Source: Welwitschia mirabilis (lineage: Eukaryota; Gnetophyta; Gnetopsida; Welwitschiales). Taken from it: a stretch of 64,000 bases of DNA. Shown here in pieces: positions 10,357 to 19,820 of the stretch. A program made the position numbers and the translations under genes. Each line of letters starts with the position of its first letter. The first letter of the stretch is position 1. A model generated the notes under the pieces. It was not told the origin of the DNA and searched no databases. It worked only from the letters and a program-made list of their open reading frames with translations. The stretch spans positions 156,420,121 to 156,484,120 of the forward strand of contig JBOZIK010000001.1 in assembly GCA_051453625.1 (NCBI GenBank), read 5' to 3'.

Positions 10357-12536
10357 TTTTCAAATCATTCTCATATGATCATACACTCAAAAAGACAAAG
10401 GTGAATAAGTTTGATAAAATACAAAAAAGAACACTTCTAAACAATCAAATATCTTACACTATTAAAAGAGAAGCATAAGAAATAATGTATCTTCCTTTAA
10501 AGTGAAGTTCACAGACATGAAAATGTCTCAAGATTGGATGAATCCAATCTTATCACTAAAGCATTCCTAAAAATAAATACTAACATCTTCATTTAAAGTG
10601 AAGTTCATAGGCATGGAAATATCTCAAGATTGGTTGAATTCAATCTTATCACTATAAAAGTCCCAAGTATAAATATTAGTCATGAAAACTTCATAAAGTA
10701 ATACATAAGTCAAGTTTAAAATATGATCATGTAACATTATAACATCTACTAAAGGAATAAATTAAGAAAGAATTGAGATAATGATAGGATTTAAGTTCTC
10801 TTCATTAAGAGAAAGATTCAAAACAAGTGCTTCTATCATGTTCAAGGTTGTATCAAAATAATTTTTATATATTTTTAACCTTTATTCATTAACTTTTTGA
10901 ATCTCCTTAGTTTCTAAGTCAAATATCTTAATAGAGCCATTAGAGTGTACTCTCTTTATAAGATAAAGACCTAACCATTTATAGATTAATTTAGTATTTA
11001 AAAGATGTACTTTAATATTATATAAAATGATAAGTTAATCTAGTTTAAACCTTTTGTAAAGTAGTTTTCTATCATATTTAAGCTTAGCTTGGGCTTTGTA
11101 GATTAATTGACGATGTATCACATGAATACATTTTTAGTCAAGGTGATTTAATTATGCTATTCTATGTTTAAGGTTATCATGAAGGCCTACAAGATTAATT
11201 TGATGAGAAGTATGATAAGATTTATAACATACATCAATAAGTAAAATACAAACTTTTTCATACAGAAGTTCATAAGGTGAAAAACCAAGAGAATTACACC
11301 CAGTAGTATGGTAAGCCCAAAGAATATCATTAAGCTTAAAATCCCAAGATTTCTTATTATTAGAGATAAGTCTTTATAGCATTTTCTTAATTTTTTTGTT
11401 TGCATTTTTAGCTTATCCATGGATTTAAGGATGATAAGCACAAGCTAATCTATCTTATATTCTAATAAATAAAAGAAGTTTTTTAAAAAATGAATTGTTG
11501 AAATGAGTTTATTAATCACTAATGATAATCTTAGAAAAACCAAATCATTAAAAAGTATGAGTTCTAAGAAGATGACAAATAGTTTGGGCATTATTCAAAA
11601 AAGCAAGAATAACGTTAATCCATTTAGTAATGTAATCTATAGCCACTAAAATATAATGTTTATCATGAAATGCTGGGTGAATAGGGCCTATAAAATCAAT
11701 ACTCTAATAATCAAAAGGTTCACATTCAATAATAGGTCTAAGGAGCATCTCTTACGCATTAATAAAGCTACCATAATGCCAATAAGAATTACACCTTCTA
11801 ACAAAATCAAAAAAATCCTGAAAAAGAGTAGGTTAATAAAAACCAAAATGAAGAATTTTCATAGTCATTTTCTATCCACTAAAATGACCTCCACAAATAT
11901 CACCATGACAAAGATGAAGGATATCACATTTTTTCCAATCAACCACATATTTTTGCATAATTTGATTTTTACACCTACGATACAAATATGGCTTTATCCA
12001 TTCATAGTTACCTATTCTATGGAAAAAATATTTGTGTTAATTATAAGTCGACTATTGTGGTGTTTTTATGGTAATAAGAAAATTAATAATATCAACATAC
12101 CAAAGAGGAGGATGGGTAGAAGATATAGCAAAAAGTTGCTCATCTAGAAAAGAATCATCAATAACAGAATTATCAAGAGGAAAAGAAAGACAAGAAAAAT
12201 AATCAACAATACAATTATGCTTCTTTGCTTTATCAATGATGGTCAAATTAAATTCTTACATGATAAGGATCCATCAAATCAATTTAGTACTAGAATATTT
12301 CTTTGTCATAAGGTAACTAATCATAGCATGGTCAGTATAAATATTCGTATAAAATCCTAAAAGATAATGTCCATTAAGAAAACGATTATTACTAACATTT
12401 CCTTCTCTATGATAGTATAATTCATTTGAGTTATAGATAGAGATTTGCTATGTAAAATATAACTTTAAAATCATTTCCATATTTTTGACAAAGTACTCCA
12501 TCCATAGCAAAATTACTAGCATAAAATATCCATTTA
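10357..12536 (-). pseudogene. Ty3/gypsy RNase H-integrase fragment, copy B
   Basis: In minus-strand order it starts at the gap inside RNase H (FYASNFAMDGVLCQKYGN near 12435-12536), continues through DKAKKHNCIVDYFSCL and DDSFLDEQLFAIS (12120-12246) and then integrase. The core reads SIDFIGP with catalytic Asp codon 11695-11697 intact, and IISD with the second Asp at 11515-11517 intact. The C-terminal block KLNDILWAYHTT...FSPYELLYE follows, near 11250-11340. Stops replace Gln or Trp codons (for example IISD*, HP*IHG*A). About 1.3 kb is paralogous to copies A and C, but this copy keeps catalytic residues that copy C has lost. Confidence 0.8.
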
Positions 12537-12636
12537 NNNNNNNNNNNNNNNNNNNNNNNNNNNNNNNNNNNNNNNNNNNNNNNNNNNNNNNNNNNNNNNN
12601 NNNNNNNNNNNNNNNNNNNNNNNNNNNNNNNNNNNN
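12537..12636. other. Assembly gap (100 N, conventional unknown-size gap)
   Basis: Exactly 100 N. Copy B stops in RNase H on its left, and copy C restarts 3' of integrase on its right, the second such back-jump in this element. Confidence 0.99.
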
Positions 12637-14040
12637 AAGAATTCAAATCAAAGATAAGGTGGAAGTCCTCCTCATTAAGGGGAGCCTCTAACACAAGTGC
12701 TTATACCATGTTCACCATTGCATCAAAAGATATTTTATATAGTTTCAACTATTATCTATTAATTTTTTGAATCTTTTTAGTCTCTAAGTTAAAAATCTTA
12801 ATAAAGCCATTAGAATGCACTCTTTCTATAAAATAAGGACCTAACCATTTTGAGGTCAATGTATTATTCAAAAGATATACTCTAGTATTGTATAAAAGGA
12901 TAAGTTAACCAAGTTCAAACTTTTTATGAAGGAATTTTTTTATCATGTTTGAATTTAACTTGGACTTTGTGGATTAACTGATGATGTATAGCATGAGTAC
13001 ATTTTTCATCAAGGTGGTCTAATTTAGCTAATCTATGTTTAAGTTTTCTATGAAGGCCTATAAGATTAAGTTGATGAAAAGCATGATAAGAGTTATAACA
13101 CACATCAATAGGTAAAACACACAGTTTTCCATACACAAGTTCATAAGGTGAAAAACCAAGAGAATTATGCTAACTAGTATAATAAGCCCAAAGAACATCA
13201 TTAAGCTTAGAAGCTTGATATTTCTTATTAACAAAAATATGTTTTTACAATATTTTCTTAATTTCTCTATTTGCATGTTTAGCTTAACCATTGATCTCAG
13301 GATGATAAGCATAAGCTACTCTATGTTCGAATATAATAGACAAAATAAGTTTCCTAAAAAGTTGATTAATAAAATGAGTTTCTTGATTAATAATAATAAT
13401 CTTATAAAAATCAAAACATTGAAAAATATGAGTTCTAAGAAAATGATAAATAGTTTGGACATCATTCAAAGAAGTAGAAATAGCTTTAACTCATTTAGTA
13501 ACATAATTTATAGCTACTAACATGTAATTTTTATCATGAGAAGATGGGTAATAAGGGCCTATAAAATTAATATCCCAACAATTAAAAGGTTCACATTCAA
13601 GGATAGGTCTAAGGGGCATCTCTTAAGTAAAGAATAAGACTACCATAATGCTAATAAGGATCACATCTACTAGCAAAATCAAAAGAATCCTAAAAAAGAA
13701 TAGGCCAATAAAAATTAGAATGAAGAATTTTCATAGCTATTTTTTGTTCACTAAAATGACCTCCACAAACATCACTATGAAAAAGATAAAATATATTATA
13801 TTTTTCCTAATTAGGCATACATTTTCACATAATTTGGTCTTTACACCTATAATATAGATTTGGCTTTATCCATTCATAGTCACCTCTTTTATAGAGAAAG
13901 GATTTGAGTTAATTATAAATCCAATGCTGTGGTGTTTTCATGGTAATAAAGTAATTAATAGTATCATCATACCAAGAAGGAAGATGAGTAAAAAATATAG
14001 CAAAAAGTTACTCATTTAGAAAAGAATCATTAATAATAAA
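12637..14040 (-). pseudogene. Ty3/gypsy integrase, copy C, catalytically dead
   Basis: On the minus strand the order is NDSF linker (about 14030), zinc-binding region (FHSDVCGGHF, then FASRCDPY with the second Cys of the CxxC pair now Tyr, 13650-13800), core (MPLRPILECEPFNCWDINF to HPEINGQAK-like, 13260-13640) and C-terminal region (KLNDVLWAYYTS, FSPYELVYGK, 12924-13230). The catalytic triad is broken: the first Asp is Asn (13566-13568) and the second is Asn (13386-13388). Both are GAT-to-AAT changes. In-frame TAA/TAG stops sit at former Gln codons. The motif style matches the Athila/Tat group. Confidence 0.9.
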
Positions 14041-14425
14041 ATCATCAAAAGAAGAAGAAAGATGAGACAAATGATCAATAATACAATTATGCTTTCCTGC
14101 TTTATCAGTAGTGATCAAGTTAAATTCTTGCATAAGAAGGATTCATCTAATCAATATAGCACTCGAATATTTCTTAGTCATAAGATAATAAATCATAGCA
14201 TGATCTATAAACATTCTTATGAAAGCCTAAAAGATAATATCTAAGCGTATCAAGGTAAAAGATAATTGCTAACATTTCCTTTTCTATAGTAGTTTAATTC
14301 ATTTGAGTTCTAGACAAAGTTTTACTATGATAATATATAACTTTAAATTCATTTTCATATTTTTAATAAAGTACCCCACCCATAGCAAAATTACTATCAT
14401 CACATATTAATTTAAAATCTTTTTC
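14041..14425 (-). pseudogene. Ty3/gypsy RNase H region, copy C
   Basis: Minus-strand reading gives FKLICDDSNFAMGGVL, then a stop, YHSKTLSRTQMN, TTIEKEMLAII, FIDHAMIYYLMTKKYSSA, MQEFNLITTDKAGKHNC and IIDHLSHL. These follow the RNase H order of gypsy pol (CDAS, SKTL...Q.NY, EKE.LA, TDH..L.YL, DH.SR). The first Asp and the Glu are retained. The TDH Asp is retained in a neighbouring frame. A frameshift near 14225 and several stops disrupt it. Confidence 0.85.
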
Positions 14426-14429
14426 CCAA

Positions 14430-15320
14430 TTAAGTTCCATTACAATAGGAACATAAGAAAGTTTACATTTAAGTATCTCAAAAGCAAGTTAACAAGATTC
14501 ATTTCATTCAAATTTAGCTTCTTTTTCTAGTAACAAGTAAAGGGGTTTATAAATATTTACATAATTTTGAATAAATTGATGATAAAAACTACAATGACCA
14601 AAAAACGATCTAACTTGTTTCACATTAGTAGGAGGATTTAGGTTTTAAATAATACCAATCTTTTCAGGGTCCTTCCTAATCCCCTTTATTGAAATATAAT
14701 GACCTAAAATAATTTCACTTTCAACTAAAAATAAATTTTTTCCCAAGTATAGACAACTATAAATGCATATATCAAGGACTTTCTCTAATCTTTCTAATAT
14801 ATGTTTAAAAATTTCAGCATAAATAGAGAAGTTATCTATAAAATTTTTTATAAAATCCTCTAAAATATTAGAAAAAATTTCCATCATAGCATGTTAAAAA
14901 GTATCAAGAGCATTGCAAAGTCCAAAAGGCATGCATCTAAAATTAAAAGTACCAAAAGTAAAGTAAAAGTAGTTTTAGCCTTATCCTTACTAATAATACA
15001 AGCCTAACTGTAACCACTTTGTTCATCAAGAAAACAATAAAATGCATGTCCTTATATTCTTGCATATCTTTCTGAATTCAATGCACATCCTCCATTTTCC
15101 ATCTTTCTCAGGAACTACCATCAAAGGGCTAATCCATTCACTATTAACTATGACATAAATGATTTTAGCATCTACTAACTTAATGATTTTATCTTTAACA
15201 ACTTGTTTAAGGGTTAGATTAAGTCTATGTTGGGATTCCCTAGCAAGTTTTGTGTTATCCTCAAAGTAGATCTTATATTGAACAATTGAGATAAGAATGG
15301 CTGTCAAATCTTTGTGGGAC
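14430..15320 (-). pseudogene. Ty3/gypsy reverse transcriptase, copy C
   Basis: Two frames on the minus strand cover the RT. The N-terminal part (15026-15307) reads ESQHRLNLTLKQVVKDKIIK, then SEWISPLMVVPEKDGKWRMC and EFRKI, the fingers/palm start. The C-terminal part (14645-14887) reads MMEIFSNILEDF, FIDNFSIY, LERLEKVLDIC and EIILGHYIS. The catalytic [FY]xDD is FIDN: the second Asp codon (14831-14833) is AAT. A region of about 140 bp between the two parts lies in other frames. The enzyme would copy element RNA into DNA but is clearly inactive here. Confidence 0.9.
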
Positions 15321-15737
15321 TAAGCTAACACATTTACCTTAGATTTAAAAAGAGAGATTAAGCTTGATTCTTATTAAGGAAATAGATTTTCATTAATTAT
15401 TAAAAGTTTATCCAAATCATTACATAGAAAAATGTATTTCAATCCACTGGGTAAAGGTTTCAGATTCAGATGTGAATTAAAATTTTTATTTTCTCTTAAA
15501 TTTTCAGGAAAATTGACTATCATCTTAGACTATTGTCCAGACTTCAGTAATGGACAAGCATCTTTAAAATAAAAAGTCTTAGTTTTGCTCAAATCTCAAA
15601 CTTCTGCATAGTTAATAGACTCAGTCTTTATACTCTCTAGATCAAAATAATCAAATTCTAAATGGTTAAAATTAAGTTGATTTTTATCAAAATCATTTAA
15701 GTTATCTACTTCAAGTTGATTATCAAATAAAGTTGGC
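15321..15737 (-). other. Protease-RT linker of the gypsy element
   Basis: No conserved motif recognised. Position and length suit the poorly conserved linker between protease and RT in Tat/Athila-type polyproteins. Confidence 0.4.
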
Positions 15738-16190
15738 TTATAAAGCATTAGTAATTTTTTTTAAAAGTGGATGATGTTGTAAAAATAGAGTTGGTTTCAT
15801 CTCTTCTTCCATCCTCAAATTATCACCTAAATCTTTATCAACAACATCAAATACTCTTATTGAAATCTTCTTATTTCCTAAATGACACTCTATCAATCCT
15901 ATTCTGGTATCTATAACACAATGGGTTGTTGCACAAAAATCTCTATCTAAAAGTAAAGAATAACCACTGTTATGTTCAAATTCTATCACAACCACATCAA
16001 TGAGATAAAATTCTTCTTTAATTTAAATTACTAAATCTTTAATCATGCTTAAAGGTTTTTTAATAGATATATCTGTCAATTTTAAGATAATTCTTATCAC
16101 CTTTATTCTACTTTCCAACTCAATTTATTAATAAATGTGCAAGTGTATAATGTTGATACTAGCTCCAATATTAGTTAAGGCTTTTTTTAT
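15738..16190 (-). pseudogene. Ty3/gypsy retropepsin (protease), active-site Asp lost
   Basis: The minus strand around 16152-16181 reads ALTNIGASIN, which aligns with the plant gypsy protease active site (ALCDLGASIN type). The catalytic Asp is Asn, codon AAT at 16170-16172. Further on (15738-15995), SLLLDRDFCATTHCVIDT matches the second conserved block (LGRPFLAT...ID), followed by IECHLGNKKISIRV. The Gly-Arg-Pro of that block is also degraded. The enzyme would cleave the Gag-Pol polyprotein. A frame change occurs between the two blocks. Confidence 0.85.
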
Positions 16191-18030
16191 TCTTCTATTT
16201 TCTTCTAAAGTAATACTAACAGTTACTACCCCTGGATCTTTAAACTTTGGACATTTCTATAAAACTAAGTTATTAATGGATAGGGTTAGGAAGACTTTAC
16301 TAAAAATGGTTCATTTTTATTTCCTCCTAATTAGATCTTTCGATAACTTAGAATACTTAAAGTTCTCTTACAAAAGTTTCCAAAATGATAAATTAGTACT
16401 CACATTTTGCATTAAGGCTTTTAAATATTCATCAAAGTAGGATTTGTATTTAATCTATTAACCCAAGGGATAGCAGATTTCTTATGAGAAGAATTTTTCT
16501 TTTTGTTGCTTAAATGATAAGGAAAAGAATGATTTTCTAAAATTTCTATGTCCTCTTTTTCATCATTTTTATCACTTTAAGATGTTAAAGCCTCATAGGT
16601 AGAAGGTGTTATATTATTTTTATTTCTTATCATAACATTACAAACTTTTTTAACTTTATTTGGATTTGTTAGAGGTTGTGTGACAAGTAACCCTTATGAT
16701 CTTTAGTTAGCAAGTATGATTTGTTGTAAAATACTGATAAGATTTTCAATGTTGGAATTTGTTCTTTCTTGTGTTTTTCTCAACTAATAAATGAAATTTC
16801 TAAGTGAATCACCTTAATTTTATGAGTTGGATGAGCTTGCTTGATTATTTGAGTTGTTTGATTAGAAATTTGCATTTTTAAATCTTTTTCCAAATGGTTG
16901 AAAATTAGAATGATTTGTTTAAAAAGTTTTAAAATTAAGTTGTCCATTCATCCTAGGTTGAAAATTATTGTGATTTTTAATTTTATCTTGGCTCTGGTTT
17001 TGGTTAAAATTTGAAGACCTTTGCTTAAAAGCACATACTTCTTTATAAATTCTTTCTTTGTATGTTGGTAATAAAGGACATTATTTCATCACATGATAGT
17101 TGTCTTTGCATAAATCACAAGTTAGAGCTACAATTACAAATTTTTTATTTCCACTTTTGCATCTATAATTATCTAAGTGTATTTTTTTAAGGATGAGGTG
17201 AAATCCTTAATGATATTAGTTGGTTCTTTTTCAATCTTAACTTCCTCTTTTTCTTGCTTAACCTCCTTAAGATCTTTAATGATTTAACTTATAGACAATT
17301 TTCTCTAGGTAAGGGTTTAGGCACATTTAACTCACTTTCACTAACTCTTATAACATTCTTCAAGCATTTCTAAAAGTAAGGTTCATTAAATTTCCTCTAC
17401 ATGAAAAATCAACAAGTTGCTTAGTTTGACTAGTGAGTCCACTATAAAAGTAGTCTACCAATTCTTTTTGAGAAAAAGCATCTATAAAGTTCAAATGTAA
17501 AGCAATGAAAAATCTTTCATAAGTAGAGGCATAATCTTTATTAGGCTATTGTTGAAAGTTAGTTACTTCTTTCTTACATTTTCTAATGATAGTTTCACTA
17601 ATGAATCTTTTAATGAAAGCTTTTTGAACTTGACTTCATGTTTTTAGATTCTTATTTAGAATCATTATTAATCAAAGTTTAGATTTACCTATTAAAGTGA
17701 TGATAAAAATAACCATGTAAGTTCTATTACTTATTCTTTTCTTACTATTTCCTGAAGTAAGCACCAACTGTTTAATATTGTAATGTATTGTAAAGGATTT
17801 TCATCATATTCACCACTAAAATTGGTATAAGCATTTAAGTTCTTAAGTTCAATATTGTCACTAGGAGGTAAATCAAAAGGTATTTGGATTTCATTATTTT
17901 TATTAGCAATTAGTTCTCTAGGAATGACATTAGCATTATGGTTTATAGGTGTAGTCATAGGGGTTCTAATAACAATGGACAAATTAAGTAAATCGACTTG
18001 CTTTTACTTTTGTGATGAACTAGACATGTT
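16191..18030 (-). pseudogene. Ty3/gypsy gag with zinc knuckle
   Basis: The minus-strand N-terminal part (17731-17982) contains FSGEYDENPLQYI, similar to the start of gag capsid-like domains. The Retrotrans_gag core (17358-17632) reads QKAFIKRFISETIIRKCKK, EVTNFQQ, stop, YERFFIALHLNF, QKELVDYFYSGLT and FSCRGNLMNLT. A CCHC zinc knuckle follows at 17078-17119 (CDLCKDNYHVMK, stop, C), spacing C-x2-C-x4-H-x4-C exactly preserved but with a stop inside. 16191-17077 is the poorly conserved gag-protease linker. Gag would form the virus-like particle. This copy is non-functional. Confidence 0.85.
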
Positions 18031-18694
18031 TAAAAATTGATTTTCTTATAAACTGTTATTGAAATAATCTTCTGAAAAATTTTCTTTTGCAAAATTAGAT
18101 TTTGAAGAAATAAATGTAGAAATTTTTGAGACTTGCATACATTTCATGTGTGTACCTGATTTAAAGTTGAAGTTAATCAAACCTTCTTAAATTTTTCCCT
18201 CTAAATAGCCACTCTCTTTCATATTGTTCTTTCTTACTAGATTTTATCATATCCCAGCATGTTTAGTTTTAATGTTCAGTGCGTTGTCCTATGGTTATCT
18301 GGATGATAGTCTAGATGATAGAAACACACAAAACATAAAAAAATCAAAAAAATGTAGAAAGTAAAAGCATAAAATAACATATATAGAGAACATAAAAAAC
18401 TATCTGTCTTTCTCTTAAGTCATCTAGACAATAGAGGGGATGATAGAAAAATCCTAAAAATTTTTAAGAAAGCCAAAAACCAAAAAAACTCAAGGCATAG
18501 AGGTCATCATCACCACATGTCATCCGGACAATGAAGTAGATAACAATGTGTTTATTTTGAAATGCAAAAATAGAAACTATAAAAAGGTAAAACCTATGCT
18601 ACTATAACTAAAAATAGAATACTACTATAAGCAAATATCCAAATTGAAATCCAAACACTCACCTGAGCAACAACAACTCTCAAACTTTAAGTAG
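18031..18694 (-). other. 5' leader of the gypsy element
   Basis: AT-rich and without domains. It holds three more copies of the palindromic motif: TCTAGATGATAG near 18310, CATCTAGACAATAG near 18420 and CATCCGGACAATGA near 18520. The last keeps a CCGG core, suggesting that the CTAG versions are deaminated derivatives. Confidence 0.5.
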
Positions 18695-18716
18695 CTTTCC
18701 CTAGAAATGGTGTCAA
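18695..18716 (-). other. Primer-binding site, decayed tRNA-Asp type
   Basis: Two bases inside the 5' LTR edge, the minus strand reads TTGACACCATTTCTAGGGAA. It aligns with the complement of plant tRNA-Asp 3' ends (TGGCGCCGTTGCCGGGGA). Nearly all mismatches are G-to-A or C-to-T, and several are at CpG positions. Its position next to the LTR end confirms element orientation and LTR boundary. Confidence 0.7.
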
Positions 18717-18718
18717 GA

Positions 18719-19820
18719 TGTTGTAGTGCATATTTGTATAAATGATTATGTTCAAGAATATCCTGTCATTCAAAGATAGATATAGATATTTTTCATAACA
18801 CAACATACTAATATAGATGAGAGTGGACCTGAATGTCATAATCCATCAGAAGCCCAAACTAGAAGAAAGAGAATTGATTTCAACACTTACATATTCTAGT
18901 ACCAAGAATAGCATGCAATGTAGAAAATCACATTGCAAATACACTTATGCAAAGTTAATGTAGGAAAGGAAAAGAACAATGCATCTAAACTAATAATGCT
19001 CAACCTTGATAAAGGATACACTCATAACCTATATCACTTAAGAGGTTATCACAAAATTAGAAGTAACATAAACTATAAGGGATAAGTACATAGTGAGCAT
19101 AGAAAAATAGCAAAATAATTCTTGTATTAATCTCGAATCACATCTATGTTATATAGCAACCACACCTCAATGAAGGAAGAATAGTTCAACACCAAGGAAG
19201 ATGTCTCTCTACAACTATCAAAGATGGATCTTTGGTCCTTTGATTTCTTGTCACAAGAATTTTCAGTGCAAGTGAAGACAATATGGAGTTGAAGGTGGAA
19301 TTAATACTTATTAAAAATAAACTCACAAATAACAAGACAAACATACAAATGCAGGTACAACCATAATAGCCATGTAAGAAATACAAAGACAAATGGCAAA
19401 AGTTAGGTGAATGTTTAGTGGAGCATTATAATAGATGTCGTCCTACTAGACATCCAAATAATACAGGGGATGATGCCACCTCATAAGCATTTCATATGAT
19501 CTGCCAAACTGATTACAATCATTATCCTCATTGGCTTAACTATTCTATCACTTGTTTATTCATTTGGACGATGAGGTGGACAATAGGCTTTTTATAAGTT
19601 TCCATGTAATGTATCAGTCTTAATGTTTGCAAGAAGTTTGCTTTAAAATTGGAAATATTGTAAAATACTATAAATGCTAAAAAATTTCATGGAGATTGCA
19701 TGTTTTTGTATCTTTCATCTTAGCTCTCTATTATTATGAAAATCCACCATAAACTTATCTAATATCCTGTAAAACTACTCAAAATACCCTATCAAATACA
19801 TGTAAGTTTGTAGCGTAATA
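18719..19820 (-). repeat. Right LTR (5' LTR of the minus-strand element)
   Basis: Homologous to 3788-4889 with the same 1102-bp length. It adjoins the primer-binding site on its left side, as expected for a minus-strand element. It carries the 'TTGGACGATGAGGTGGACAA' form of the palindromic motif (about 19565-19584), matching the more decayed form in the left LTR (4630-4655). Confidence 0.85.

Larger units (their letters stand above)
3788..19820 (-). mobile_element. Large decayed Ty3/gypsy (Ogre/Tat/Athila-type) LTR retrotransposon, composite
   Basis: Two homologous 1102-bp terminal repeats bound the region. In minus-strand order it contains a decayed tRNA-Asp-like primer-binding site, gag with zinc knuckle, retropepsin, RT, RNase H and integrase. 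The RT-RNase H-integrase order is diagnostic of Ty3/gypsy. Integrase motifs resemble the non-chromovirus OTA (Ogre/Tat/Athila) group. Two extra partial copies of the pol 3' end (9641-10256 and 10357-12536) follow, each separated by a 100-N gap, and then about 4 kb of 3' region with an extra ORF remnant. Possible target-site duplications are AGTAT (3783-3787) and GGTAC (19821-19825), which differ by two transitions. No domain is intact. The element may be a tandem or nested cluster or partly an assembly composite. Confidence 0.85.

Noticed and set aside
11656-12147. 163-codon plus-strand open frame
   Set aside because: It is the antisense shadow of the minus-strand integrase copy B, which carries recognisable integrase motifs.
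13167-13520. 117-codon plus-strand open frame
   Set aside because: Antisense shadow of integrase copy C; no domain in this reading.
16135-16440. 101-codon plus-strand open frame
   Set aside because: Overlaps the minus-strand protease active site; no recognisable domain, so treated as chance.
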